DNA of 64,000 bases from Mycolicibacterium brumae (GCF_025215495.1 NZ_CP104302.1:124001-188000), one strand, 5' to 3'. Positions 32,747 to 42,047 are shown, numbered from the stretch's first letter. Made by a program: numbers and translations. The notes: generated from the sequence alone by a model not told the origin.

Positions 32747-34651
32747 GTGACCGCCATCCCCGAGGTGCTGCCACCGGACGCGCCGTGCGCTCCGGCGCCG
32801 CGCCGTCCGCGCTGGGAGCGCCCGGCGCTGATCGTGCTGCTGGCCGGCACGGCGGCGCTGTACCTGTGGAATCTCGGCGCCTCTGGGTGGGCGAACGGCT
32901 ATTACGCGGCGGCCGTGCAGGCCGGCACGCAGAACCTGACCGCCTGGCTGTTCGGATCCACCGACGCGGCCAACGGCATCACGGTGGACAAGACGCCCGC
33001 CGCGCTGTGGGTGATGACCGCCTCGGCGCGGCTGTTCGGCTTCAACTCGTGGAGCATGCTGGTCCCGCAGGCGCTGATGGGCGTGGCCGCGGTCGCGCTG
33101 CTGTGGGCGGCGGTGCGACGGATCAGCGGACCGGCGCCCGCGCTGCTTGCCGGCGCGGCGCTGGCGCTTACCCCCGCCGCGGCGCTGATGTTCCGGTTCA
33201 ACAACCCCGACGCGCTGCTGGTGCTCACCATGGTCGGCGCCGCCTACGCCACCCTGCGCGCGCTCGACCCGGCCGCCCGCGCCTGGTGGTTCCCGCTGGC
33301 CGGCGCGCTGATCGGGGTCGGGTTCCTCGCCAAGATGGCCCAGGGACTGTTGCTGGTCCCGGTGCTGGCCGCGGTGTTCTGGTGCTGCGCCGACCTGCCT
33401 TGGCGGACGCGGTTGCGCCGCGCCGCGGCAGCCGGGGCCGCGGCGACGCTCTCCGCCGGCTGGTACCTGCTGCTGGTCACTTGCTGGCCGGTCGAGGACC
33501 GTCCGTACATCGGTGGCTCCCAGCACAATTCGATCCTGGAGCTGACGTTCGGCTACAACGGCGTCGGCCGGATCACCGGCGCGGAGACCGGCGGGCTGGG
33601 CAACCCCAATCACGACGCCGGATGGGCCCGGCTGCTCACCGGCGAGATGGGCGACCAGATCGGCTGGCTGCTGCCGTCCGCGCTGATCGGGCTGGTCGCC
33701 GGGTTGTGGCTGACCCGGCGGGCGCCCCGCACCGACCGGACCCGCGCCGCACTGCTGCTGTGGGGCGGCTGGCTGGCCGTGGTGGGGCTGACGTTCAGCT
33801 TCGCCCAGGGCATCGTGCACCCGTACTACACGGTGGCGCTGGCCCCGGCGATCGGCGGCGGTCTGGCCACCGGCGTCGCGGTGTTGTGGCCCCGCCGCGG
33901 CGAACTGCCCGTCGCGGCCGCACTGGCCGCGATCGTCCTGGCCGCCGCGGGGATGAGCGTGCGATTGCTCGCCGGATACGACGGCTGGCTGTCCTGGCTG
34001 CGCCCGACGGCAGCCGCCGCGGGGGCCCTCGCCGCGCTGCTGCTGCTGTTGCGGACCGGCCGGCGGTGGAACCTGGTCGTCGCGCTGGCGCTGGTCGCGG
34101 CGCTGGCCGGGCCGGCCGGCTACTCGGTGGCCACGGCCGCCACCGCGCATCAGGGCGCGCTGCCGTCGGCGGGGCCGGGCGGGGCGCACCGTGGCTGGGG
34201 CCCGCCGCCGGGCTCCTTCCCCAGCGGCCCTCGCTCGTCGAACCGGCCGGATCATGCCGGTGGTGGCGGCTTCGCCCGCGGACTGCTGGCGCTCAGCGAA
34301 CCCGGCCCTGAGCTCACCGCGCTGGTGGCGGCCGCGGCGCCCGGCCGGGACTGGGCGGCCGCGGCCATCGGATCCAACAACGCCGCCGGCTACCAACTGG
34401 TCGCCGGCGCCCCGGTGCTGGCCGTCGGCGGTTTCAACGGCACCGACCCGGCCCCGACGCTGGAGCAGTTCCAGCGCTATGTCGCCGACGGCCGGATCGG
34501 CTACTTCATCGGCTCCGGGTTCACGTCCAGGCCGAGCGATCACGGCGGCAGCGACGCCGCCGCCCGCATCGCGGAATGGGTCGCCGAGCACTATCCGGCC
34601 CGCACCGTCGACGGCGTCGACGTCTACGACCTGCGGGCCCATGACTCATAG
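32747..34651 (+). CDS. ArnT-like (GT39) membrane glycosyltransferase
   Basis: A 634-residue polytopic membrane protein of the PMT_2/ArnT family, which transfers sugars from polyprenyl-phosphate donors on the outer face of the membrane. GTG 32747 (MTAIPEVLPPD) is chosen over TTG 32726. The first external loop contains GYYAAAVQAGTQNLTAWLFG and ITVDKTPAALWVMTASARLFG; Asp-Lys-Pro-type residues in this loop are the catalytic signature. About a dozen hydrophobic helices follow, then a Gly/Pro-rich segment and a soluble C-terminal domain (PTLEQFQRYVADGRIGYFI). It is about 60% similar by eye to the protein at 36011, suggesting duplication around the GT2 gene. Confidence 0.82.
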   Translation: MTAIPEVLPPDAPCAPAPRRPRWERPALIVLLAGTAALYLWNLGASGWANGYYAAAVQAGTQNLTAWLFGSTDAANGITVDKTPAALWVMTASARLFGFNSWSMLVPQALMGVAAVALLWAAVRRISGPAPALLAGAALALTPAAALMFRFNNPDALLVLTMVGAAYATLRALDPAARAWWFPLAGALIGVGFLAKMAQGLLLVPVLAAVFWCCADLPWRTRLRRAAAAGAAATLSAGWYLLLVTCWPVEDRPYIGGSQHNSILELTFGYNGVGRITGAETGGLGNPNHDAGWARLLTGEMGDQIGWLLPSALIGLVAGLWLTRRAPRTDRTRAALLLWGGWLAVVGLTFSFAQGIVHPYYTVALAPAIGGGLATGVAVLWPRRGELPVAAALAAIVLAAAGMSVRLLAGYDGWLSWLRPTAAAAGALAALLLLLRTGRRWNLVVALALVAALAGPAGYSVATAATAHQGALPSAGPGGAHRGWGPPPGSFPSGPRSSNRPDHAGGGGFARGLLALSEPGPELTALVAAAAPGRDWAAAAIGSNNAAGYQLVAGAPVLAVGGFNGTDPAPTLEQFQRYVADGRIGYFIGSGFTSRPSDHGGSDAAARIAEWVAEHYPARTVDGVDVYDLRAHDS

Positions 34652-34706
34652 CCCACGCATAGCAACCACCCACGGCCAGCCCACGTCTGACAAACAGGAT
34701 GAACTC

Positions 34707-36014
34707 ATGACCGCCACCTTGGACAGCGCGCGCACCAGCGGCGCAGCCGAAAAACCAGCCGGCCGTAACGCATCCCGGCCCAACGCCGCCCGGATCGCCG
34801 CGCAGCGCGGCGTCCCGGTGCTCGACGTCGTCGTGCCGGTGTACAACGAGCAGGTCGCGCTCGCCGGATCGATCCGGCGGCTGCACAGCTACCTGCGCGA
34901 TCAGTTCGGCTTCAGCTATCGGATCACCATCGCCGACAACGCCAGCGCGGACGACACCCCGGCGATCGCCCGCGCGCTGGCCGCCGAGATCGACGAGGTG
35001 CAGGTGGTGCGGCTGGAGCAGAAGGGCCGCGGCCGTGCGCTGCACCAGGTCTGGGAGAACTCCGACGCCCCGGTGCTGGCCTACATGGACGTGGACCTGT
35101 CCACCGACCTGGCCGGACTGCTGCCGCTGGTGGCCCCGCTGATCTCCGGGCACTCCGATATCGCCATCGGCACCCGGCTCGCCCGGTCCGCGCGGGTGGT
35201 GCGCGGGCCCAAACGCGAAATCATCTCGCGCTGCTACAACCTGATCCTGCGCTCGACGCTGTCGGCGAAGTTCAGCGACGCCCAGTGCGGCTTCAAGGCC
35301 ATCCGGGCCGAGGCCGCGCACGCGCTGCTGCCGCTGGTGCGCGACAACGAGTGGTTCTTCGACACCGAACTGCTGGTGCTTGCGCAGCGCTGCGGCATGC
35401 GGATCCACGAGGTCCCGGTGGACTGGGTCGACGATCCGGACAGCCGGGTCGACCTGCTGGGCACCGCGATCGCCGACCTGTTGGGCGTCGCCCGGCTGGT
35501 CAAGGGATTCGCCGTCGGGGACATCCCGATCACCGAGATCGCCGCCCAATTCGGTCCCGCCGACGACGCCGGACTACGCGGCCGGCATGGGACGTTGCTG
35601 CGTCAGGGTGTCTTCTTCGCCACCGTCGGGGTGGCCAGCACCGTCGCCTACCTGCTGCTGTTCCTGGCGCTGCGATCCGGACTCGGGCCGCAGGGCGCGA
35701 ACCTGGTCGCCCTGTTGATCACCGCCATTGGCAACACCGCGGCCAACCGCCGGTTCACCTTCGGGGTGCGCGGGCGGACCAGGATCGCCCGCCACCACCT
35801 GCAGGGGCTCGTGGTGTTCGGGATCGGGCTGGGGCTGACCAGCGGGTCACTGGCCGTGCTGCACGCGCTGAGCGATCCGTCGCGAGCGGTGGAAGTCGGC
35901 GTGCTGATCGTCGCCAACCTGATCGCCACCCTGGTCCGGTTCGCGCTGCTGCGCGGCTGGGTGTTCCACCCGGCCCGCAACCACGCCAACCACTCGGAGG
36001 AGGAGAACGCGTGA
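34707..36014 (+). CDS. Bifunctional GT2 glycosyltransferase-GtrA protein
   Basis: A 435-residue fusion. Residues 35-290 form a GT2 domain related to dolichyl-phosphate glucosyl/mannosyltransferases: VLDVVVPVYNEQVALAGSIR, ADNASADDTP, the metal-binding DVD in YMDVDLSTD (128-130), and QCGFKAIRAEAA. Residues 305-420 are four hydrophobic helices of the GtrA flippase type (QGVFFATVGVASTVAYLLLF, AIGNTAANRRFTFGV). Such a protein would make polyprenyl-phosphate sugar and flip it across the membrane, supplying the two GT39 enzymes that flank it. ATG 34707 follows AGGATG; an in-frame ATG at 34641 overlaps the previous gene. Confidence 0.85.
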   Translation: MTATLDSARTSGAAEKPAGRNASRPNAARIAAQRGVPVLDVVVPVYNEQVALAGSIRRLHSYLRDQFGFSYRITIADNASADDTPAIARALAAEIDEVQVVRLEQKGRGRALHQVWENSDAPVLAYMDVDLSTDLAGLLPLVAPLISGHSDIAIGTRLARSARVVRGPKREIISRCYNLILRSTLSAKFSDAQCGFKAIRAEAAHALLPLVRDNEWFFDTELLVLAQRCGMRIHEVPVDWVDDPDSRVDLLGTAIADLLGVARLVKGFAVGDIPITEIAAQFGPADDAGLRGRHGTLLRQGVFFATVGVASTVAYLLLFLALRSGLGPQGANLVALLITAIGNTAANRRFTFGVRGRTRIARHHLQGLVVFGIGLGLTSGSLAVLHALSDPSRAVEVGVLIVANLIATLVRFALLRGWVFHPARNHANHSEEENA

Positions 36015-37999
36015 CCGTCGTCGACGAACGGGCAGACTCGGATAGCCCTGCGCCGAAACAGGATCCGGAAACCACCGAGCACAACGCGCGGCCGCGTTGG
36101 CAGACCCCGGCGCTGGCGTCGCTGCTGCTCGGGACCGCGGTGCTCTACCTGTGGTCGTTGAACTCCCTGGGCTGGTCCAACCAGTTCTACGCCGCCGCCG
36201 TGCAGGCCGGGACCCAGGACCTCAAGGCCTGGCTGTTCGGGTCGCTGGACTCCGGCAACGCCATCACCGTCGACAAACCCCCGGCCGCGCTGTGGGTGAT
36301 GGTGGCCTCGGCGCGGATCTTCGGCTTCAACTCGTGGAGCATGCTGGCCCCGCAGGCCCTGATGGGCGTCGGCTCGGTGTGGCTGATGTACGCCGCGGTC
36401 CGGCGCACCAGCGGCCCGGTCGCCGGACTGCTCGCCGGCGCGATCCTGGCCCTGACCCCGGTGGCGGCGCTGATGTTCCGCTACAACAACCCCGACGCGC
36501 TGCTGGTGCTGCTGCTGGTCGCCGCGGCCTACTGCGTGATCCGCGCGCTGGATGGCGCGACCACCCTGTGGGTGGCGCTTTCCGGGGTGGCACTGGGTTT
36601 CGCGTTCCTGGCCAAACTGTTGCAGGCGGTGCTGGTCGCGCCCGCGCTGGCGCTGGTGGTGCTCGTCGCCGCGCCGATCCCGTTCTGGGGCAGGGTGCGG
36701 GCGCTGGCCGCCGGGCTGGCGGCCATGGTGGTCTCCGCCGGCTGGTACGTCGCGCTGGTCGACCTGTGGCCCGCGGACTCCCGGCCCTACATCGGCGGGT
36801 CGACCGACAACAGCCTGCTGCAACTGACCCTCGGCTACAACGGACTCGGCCGCGTGTTCGGCGGCCTGGGAAACCCGTCGCACACCGGCGCCGGGATGCC
36901 CGGCCCCGGGGACGGCAGCGGGGGAGCGGGCCGCAATATGTTCGGCGGCAGCCCCGGCCTGGGCCGCATCTTCAGTGACGCGATGGGCGGCGAGATCGCC
37001 TGGTTGCTGCCGGCCGCGCTGATCGGGCTGGTCGCCGGGCTGTGGCTGACCCGGCGAGCGCCGCGCACCGACCCGACCCGTGCCGCGCTGCTGCTGTGGG
37101 GCGGCTGGACGGTGCTCACCGCGGCGGTGTTCAGCGCGATGAAGGGCATCTTCCATCCGTACTACGCCATCGCCCTGGCCCCCGGCATCGCCGGGCTGCT
37201 CGCGGTGTCGGCCACCCAACTGTGGTCCCGCCGAGCCGAACCCGCGGTCCGCGCGGTGCTGTCGGTGATGGTGGCCGGCACCGGCGCGTGGGCGTTCGCG
37301 CTGCTGGCCCGCACCCCGGACTGGCAGCCCTGGCTGCGCCCGACGGTGCTGGTCGCCGCCATCGCGGTGGCGCTGGCCATCCTGGTCCGCCCGAACAGTT
37401 GGGGCCGCGGGCTGGCCGTCGCCGCCGTGCTGACCTGCCTGGCCGCGCCGGCCGCCTACACCCTGGCCACCGTCACGCATGTCACGCACGGCGGACCGGT
37501 GCCGGCGTCGGGTCCCGCGCGGGCCGACGAGCGTCCTGGCGGACCCGGCGGCGGGCCGTTCCCCGGTGAGGGGCAGTTCCGCACGGCCGACACCGTGGAG
37601 GCGATGCTGCGCGCCACCGACAACCGGTGGGCCGCGGCCACCGTCGGCTCGATGACCGCCGGCGATATGGAGCTCAACACCGGCACGGCGGTGATGGCCA
37701 TCGGCGGCTTCATGGGCGCCGATGACGCCCCGACGCTGGAGCAGTTCCAGCGCTACGTCGCCGACGGCGAAGTGCGCTACTTCCTGATCGGCAAGGGCCC
37801 CGACGACGGGCGCAAGGATCAGCAGCAGGGCGACGGCTCCACCGGTTCGCTCGGCGGCGCCCCGGGTGGCCCGCCCCCGGGCTTCGGGGCCGACGGCGAC
37901 AATGCGGCGAGCAAGATCACCGAGTGGGTGAAGGCCACCTTCGCCGAGCAACAGATCGACGGGATGTCCGTCTACGACCTGCAGGGCCCGACCCGCTAG
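36011..37999 (+). CDS. Second ArnT-like (GT39) membrane glycosyltransferase
   Basis: A 662-residue paralog of the protein at 32747, starting GTG at 36011 in GTGA overlap with the GT2-GtrA gene. The same loop motifs occur (QFYAAAVQAGTQDLKAWLFG, ITVDKPPAALWVMVASARIF), here with the full Asp-Lys-Pro. A long insertion with Gly, Pro and Asn (GMPGPGDGSGGAGRNMFGG) lies in an external loop, and the C-terminal soluble domain repeats PTLEQFQRYVADGEVRYFLI. The pair probably glycosylates one or more envelope acceptors (lipid, arabinan or protein) using the lipid-linked sugar made between them. Confidence 0.82.
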   Translation: MTVVDERADSDSPAPKQDPETTEHNARPRWQTPALASLLLGTAVLYLWSLNSLGWSNQFYAAAVQAGTQDLKAWLFGSLDSGNAITVDKPPAALWVMVASARIFGFNSWSMLAPQALMGVGSVWLMYAAVRRTSGPVAGLLAGAILALTPVAALMFRYNNPDALLVLLLVAAAYCVIRALDGATTLWVALSGVALGFAFLAKLLQAVLVAPALALVVLVAAPIPFWGRVRALAAGLAAMVVSAGWYVALVDLWPADSRPYIGGSTDNSLLQLTLGYNGLGRVFGGLGNPSHTGAGMPGPGDGSGGAGRNMFGGSPGLGRIFSDAMGGEIAWLLPAALIGLVAGLWLTRRAPRTDPTRAALLLWGGWTVLTAAVFSAMKGIFHPYYAIALAPGIAGLLAVSATQLWSRRAEPAVRAVLSVMVAGTGAWAFALLARTPDWQPWLRPTVLVAAIAVALAILVRPNSWGRGLAVAAVLTCLAAPAAYTLATVTHVTHGGPVPASGPARADERPGGPGGGPFPGEGQFRTADTVEAMLRATDNRWAAATVGSMTAGDMELNTGTAVMAIGGFMGADDAPTLEQFQRYVADGEVRYFLIGKGPDDGRKDQQQGDGSTGSLGGAPGGPPPGFGADGDNAASKITEWVKATFAEQQIDGMSVYDLQGPTR

Positions 38000-38021
38000 C
38001 GCGCTCGGCTAGGGTTGGGGG

Positions 38022-38630
38022 GTGCAACTGCTGCTGATCCGACATGCCCTGCCGCAGCGCAGTGAGCTCGGGCAGGGCGCCGACCCGGAGCTGTCCGAAA
38101 CCGGGGTGGCGCAGGCGAATCGGCTGCCGACGGCGCTGGAGCGCTTCCCGATCGCCCGGGTGCTCAGCAGCCCGCAGCGCCGCGCGGTGGCCACCGCGGC
38201 GCCGCTGGCGGAAAGCCGCGGACTGTCCGTTGAGGTCGATGAGCGGCTCGCCGAGTACGACCGTGGGCATTCGGAATACCTTCCGCTGGAACAACTTCGG
38301 ACCGAACGTCCGGACCAGTGGGCCCGGATCGCGGCCGGCCGGCTGCCCGTTGGCGTCGATGAGACAGTGTTCCTGTCCCGGATCGCCGACGCGATCACCG
38401 ACCTCACCAGCTTGGCTGACCACACCGACACCGTCGCCGTGGTCAGCCACGGTGGCGTCATCAACGCGCTGCTGCACCGCGTGCTGGGCACCGAGCGGAT
38501 CCTCGCCTTCCAGATCGACTACGCCTCGGTGACCCGGCTGCTGTGCTCACGCTCCGGCGCGTTCAGCGTCGCCGAGGTGAATGGAACCGCGCACGTCTGG
38601 GATCTGTTGCCCCGCAACCAAAACCGCTAG
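38022..38630 (+). CDS. Histidine phosphatase superfamily protein (phosphoglycerate mutase-like)
   Basis: A 202-residue protein starting GTG at 38022 (MQLLLIRHALPQRS). The phospho-accepting His is in the RHA variant of the RHG motif (about residue 8). Arg in SSPQRRAVATAAPLA, Glu in LAEYDRGHSEY and the second His in VVSHGGVINALLH complete the active site. RHA members are phosphatases of varied substrates rather than true mutases. It follows the glycosyltransferase operon by 22 bp and may be read through from it. The substrate cannot be predicted. Confidence 0.8.
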   Translation: MQLLLIRHALPQRSELGQGADPELSETGVAQANRLPTALERFPIARVLSSPQRRAVATAAPLAESRGLSVEVDERLAEYDRGHSEYLPLEQLRTERPDQWARIAAGRLPVGVDETVFLSRIADAITDLTSLADHTDTVAVVSHGGVINALLHRVLGTERILAFQIDYASVTRLLCSRSGAFSVAEVNGTAHVWDLLPRNQNR

Positions 38631-38649
38631 CGATTCTGCGTGGCCGTGG

Positions 38650-38690
38650 CCACGAGCGGCCACTTTCTGCACGAGCGGCCGACGATGTGC
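38650..38690. repeat. Short repeat pair of the GGCCGCTCG family
   Basis: ACGAGCGGCC occurs at 38652 and 38671, and the unit matches, in inverted orientation, the GGCCGCTCG core of the array near 20.9 kb. It lies in the 115-bp gap between two convergent genes, which otherwise holds nothing obvious. Confidence 0.45.
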
Positions 38691-38745
38691 GCAAAAGCCC
38701 AGGACTCCTCCTCGCAGAGCGGACACCACGGGCCGCTCGGCGCCG

Positions 38746-40407
38746 TCACACCAGCCGCAGGGCGGCCGGCGCCCCGGCCGGCACCGCGGGCGACGTCGGC
38801 GGCACCGGATCGATGCGCCGGTAGGATTCGCCGAGCGGGGGGCGGGGATCCGGCTCACCCTTGTTGGGCCAGAACGACATCGCCCGCTCGGCCTGCGCGG
38901 TGATGGTGAGCGACGGGTTGACGCCCAGGTTCGCCGTGATCGCCGACCCGTCGGCGATGTGCAGGCCGGGATGGCCGTACACCCGCTGATACGGGTCGAT
39001 GACGCCCTCGGCTGCGGATGCTCCGATCACCGCGCCGCCGATGTAGTGCGCGGTCGCCGGAATGTTCATCACATCGTTGACCCCACCGGCCGGATCGCCG
39101 TCGATGGCGTCGGCGTAGCGGCGGGCGATATCATGCGCGACCGGAATCCAGGTCGGATTCGGTTCCCCGACACCCTGTTTCGTGGTCATCCGGCGGCCTC
39201 GCAGATACGAGGTCAGGGAGTTGTCCAGGGACTGCATCACCAGCAGGATGACCGTCTTCTCCGACGCCCGGTGGTTGTTCTGCGAGCGCAGGAACACCAG
39301 CGGGTGCCGGATGGCGGCCAGCGCGAACCGGGCCAGCCGGTACGGTCCGCCGTCGACCAGCGGCACCGTCAGCACGGTGATCGCGTTCTGCCCCGGGCCG
39401 TACCGGCACACCTCGACGTGGGTGTTGGGCTCCGGGTGGATCGAGGAAGTTATCGCCACCCCGGTGGAGATGTCGGTGCGGTCCCGGCTGCGGGCGCCCA
39501 GGATGGCCTCGGAGTTGCTGCGGCTCAGTTCGCCCAGCCGCGGCGACAGGTGCGGCAGCACCCCGTCGCGGCGCATGGTGTGCAGCAGTTTCTGGGTGCC
39601 CAGCGCCGCCGCGGCGAACACCACCTGCTCGGCGGTCAGGGTGCGCCGGCGGCGGGCCAGCGGGCCGGTCGAGCGGCGGGTGTCCACCCCGTAGCCGCCG
39701 CCGGGCAGCGGTCGCACCGCGGTCACCGTCGTCATCGGAATGATCTGCGCGCCGGCCTGCTCGGCCAGCCACAGGTAGTTCAGCGTGGTGGTGTTCTTGG
39801 CGTTGCCGGGACAACCGGTGAAGCAAAGGGCACAGTGCGTGCAACCGGCGCGTGCCGGTCCCGCCCCGCCGAAATAGGGGTCCGGCACGGTCTGGCCCTC
39901 GCGGCCCTCGTTGAAGAACACCCCGACGTTGGTGGCGTGGAAGGTGTCGGCCACCCCGAGGTCGGTCGCCACCTGGAGCAGCGCGTCGTCGGCGGGGGTC
40001 ATCCGCGGGTTCGGGTTCACCCCCAGCATCCGCTTGGCCTGGTCGTAGTACGGGGCCAGCTCGGCGCGCCAGTCGGTGATATGCGCCCAGGCGCGGTCGG
40101 TGTAGAAGTCCGGCAGCGGCTCGTAGAGGGTGTTGCCGTAGATGATCGACCCGCCGCCGACCGCCGCGCCACTGGCCACCAGGCATTTGCCCAACACCGT
40201 CAGGCGCTGCGGGCCGACGCAGCCCAGTCGCGGCGCCCAGATCGCCTTGCGGACGTTCCAGTTGGACTTCGGCAGGTCTTGCGGGTCCCAGCGCCTGCCG
40301 GCCTCGATGACGCCGACGCGGTAGCCCTTCTCGGTCAGCCGCAGCGCGCTGACGCTGCCGCCGAACCCGGACCCGATGACCAGGACGTCGTAGTCGAACG
40401 CGGTCAA
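38746..40407 (-). CDS. GMC oxidoreductase, ChoD-like, with a ferredoxin-type cysteine motif
   Basis: A 553-residue flavoenzyme. TTG 40407 gives MTAFDYDVLVIGSGFGGS, placing the FAD-binding motif near the N-terminus as in ChoD, and overlaps the fprB stop (TTGA); a GTG at 40443 would add 12 residues. GNTLYEPLPDFY, THCALCFTGCPGNAKN, SSIHPEPNTHVEV and the C-terminal NLGVNPSLTITAQAERA follow the M. tuberculosis ChoD (Rv3409c) pattern. Cys 189, 192, 195 and 199 form C-x2-C-x2-C-x3-CP, the classical 4Fe-4S spacing. With FprB encoded next to it, electrons may pass through ferredoxin rather than to oxygen. The substrate may be a sterol or other alcohol. Confidence 0.78.
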   Translation of the reverse strand: MTAFDYDVLVIGSGFGGSVSALRLTEKGYRVGVIEAGRRWDPQDLPKSNWNVRKAIWAPRLGCVGPQRLTVLGKCLVASGAAVGGGSIIYGNTLYEPLPDFYTDRAWAHITDWRAELAPYYDQAKRMLGVNPNPRMTPADDALLQVATDLGVADTFHATNVGVFFNEGREGQTVPDPYFGGAGPARAGCTHCALCFTGCPGNAKNTTTLNYLWLAEQAGAQIIPMTTVTAVRPLPGGGYGVDTRRSTGPLARRRRTLTAEQVVFAAAALGTQKLLHTMRRDGVLPHLSPRLGELSRSNSEAILGARSRDRTDISTGVAITSSIHPEPNTHVEVCRYGPGQNAITVLTVPLVDGGPYRLARFALAAIRHPLVFLRSQNNHRASEKTVILLVMQSLDNSLTSYLRGRRMTTKQGVGEPNPTWIPVAHDIARRYADAIDGDPAGGVNDVMNIPATAHYIGGAVIGASAAEGVIDPYQRVYGHPGLHIADGSAITANLGVNPSLTITAQAERAMSFWPNKGEPDPRPPLGESYRRIDPVPPTSPAVPAGAPAALRLV

Positions 40408-42038
40408 TGTTTCGCCGGAACCATCTGATGACGCAGCGGCCACAGCGGCAGCCGTCGGCGGCCGGAGCTAGCCGCCCCGAGCATCTCCTGGGCGTCGGTG
40501 AGTTTGCGTCGTGGGCGTCCGCTCCGCGCGCCCGCGGCGCGCTCGGATTCATCGATCGCGGCCCACCCCGCCTTGTCGACGACACGATCCCGTTTGCCGC
40601 GCAGCAGATAGCCGATGTCGCCCCCGGTCGGGGTGGGCAGCCGGCCGGCGGCGTAGTCGTCGAGCACCGCCAACACGGTCTCCTCGGCGCAGGTCCGGTT
40701 GCTGCCGATGCCGCCGCGCGGGCCACGCCGGGCCCAGCCGGTGGCGTACACCCCGGCCAGCGGCGTGTCGGCGTCGACGACACGGGCGTCGACGGTGGGG
40801 ATGATGGCCCGCTCGGCGTCGAACGGCACCCCGGGCATCGGCGCGCCCAGGAAACCGACCGCGCGGACCACTAGGCAGGCGTCGATCTCCTCGACGCGGT
40901 CGCCGCAGCGCACCCGCACGCCGGTCACCCGGTCCTCGCCGAGGATCTCATCGGCGGTCACGTTGAACCGCAACACGATCCGCTTGTTGCCGGGCGTCGG
41001 CTCACGTTCGGCGATGAGACGCAACAGCTCGGTCTTGGGTGTCTCGGGCGCGCCATCGAGATCCGCCGGGTCGACGATGACATCCAGCCCGGGAACCTGC
41101 GACAAGCCGTGCAATTCCGGGGTGGTGAAGGAGGCGGCAGCGGGTCCGCCGCGGCCCAGCACGACCACCTCACGCACCGCGCCGGAGCGCAGGGCGGTGA
41201 GTGCGTGATCAGCGATGTCGGTGTGCGCCAGCATGTTCGGGTCGCCGGTGATCACCCGGGCGACGTCCAGCGCGACGTTGCCGTTGCCGATGACGACGAC
41301 CCGCTCACCCGATAGCTCCGGCGCCAGGTCGGCGTTGTCGGGGTGGCCGTTGTACCAGCCGACGAAGCCCAGCGCGCCCACCACGCCCGGCAACTGTTCG
41401 CCGGGGACTCCCAGCAGTCGCTCGGTGGTCGCGCCGTGCGCGTAGACGACCGCGTGGTGGTGGCGTGTCAGGTCGTCGTGCGTAAGGTCCGCACCGATCT
41501 CCACGCCCAGGTGCATCGAAAAACGCTGTTCCTGCTCGCGGCCCCAACGGAACTGGCGCATCACGCTTTTGGTGTCCGGGTGGTCGGGCGCCACACCGTG
41601 GCGGATCAGACCGCCGGGGACGGGAACACGGTCGAACATGTGCACCTCGACGCCCGGGTGGCGCAGCAGGTCCTTGGCTGCGTACCAGCCGGCCGCCCCG
41701 GACCCGACGATCGCCACCCGCAGGCCGCCGGCGTCGCCGCGCACCGGCAGCGGTAAACGGCGGTCCCAGTCCGGCTGCTGCGGGTGGTGGCCGAAGAAGT
41801 CGTCGCTGGCGGCCCGGTAGAACTCCGTCTCCTCGGTGCGGATATTGCCCGGCAAGATCGCGTCCACCGGGCAGGCGTCCGCGCAGGCTCCGCAGTCGAT
41901 GCAGGTCTTGGCGTCGATGTAGAGCATCTCTGCCGTTCCGAAGTCCGGCTCGTCCGGGCGCGGGTGGATGCAGCCGACCGGGCACACCACCACGCAGGAG
42001 GCGTCGTTGCAGCAATTCTGGGTGATGACGTAGGCCAT
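40404..42038 (-). CDS. fprB: Ferredoxin-NADP reductase with N-terminal ferredoxin domain (FprB)
   Basis: A 544-residue fusion. The N-terminal 65 residues are a bacterial ferredoxin: NCCNDASCVVVCPVGCI and CIDCGACADACPVDAI, the latter providing Cys 46, 49, 52 and 56 for a 4Fe-4S cluster. The rest is an adrenodoxin-reductase-type flavoprotein with the FAD motif VAIVGSGAAGWYAA (about 108-121), the NADP motif VVVIGNGNVALDVAR and the C-terminal YATGWARRGPRGGIGSNRTC. Mycobacterial FprB transfers electrons from NADPH to ferredoxins for P450s and related enzymes. It is coupled to the GMC oxidoreductase downstream and follows the broken DUF4873 gene. Confidence 0.9.
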   Translation of the reverse strand: MAYVITQNCCNDASCVVVCPVGCIHPRPDEPDFGTAEMLYIDAKTCIDCGACADACPVDAILPGNIRTEETEFYRAASDDFFGHHPQQPDWDRRLPLPVRGDAGGLRVAIVGSGAAGWYAAKDLLRHPGVEVHMFDRVPVPGGLIRHGVAPDHPDTKSVMRQFRWGREQEQRFSMHLGVEIGADLTHDDLTRHHHAVVYAHGATTERLLGVPGEQLPGVVGALGFVGWYNGHPDNADLAPELSGERVVVIGNGNVALDVARVITGDPNMLAHTDIADHALTALRSGAVREVVVLGRGGPAAASFTTPELHGLSQVPGLDVIVDPADLDGAPETPKTELLRLIAEREPTPGNKRIVLRFNVTADEILGEDRVTGVRVRCGDRVEEIDACLVVRAVGFLGAPMPGVPFDAERAIIPTVDARVVDADTPLAGVYATGWARRGPRGGIGSNRTCAEETVLAVLDDYAAGRLPTPTGGDIGYLLRGKRDRVVDKAGWAAIDESERAAGARSGRPRRKLTDAQEMLGAASSGRRRLPLWPLRHQMVPAKH

Positions 42039-42047
42039 TCGGAACTC

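Noticed and set aside
34521..37951. Long minus-strand open frames opposite the glycosyltransferase genes
   Set aside because: Composition (runs of Gly, Arg, His, Gln) and complete overlap with well-supported plus-strand membrane proteins mark them as antisense shadows.
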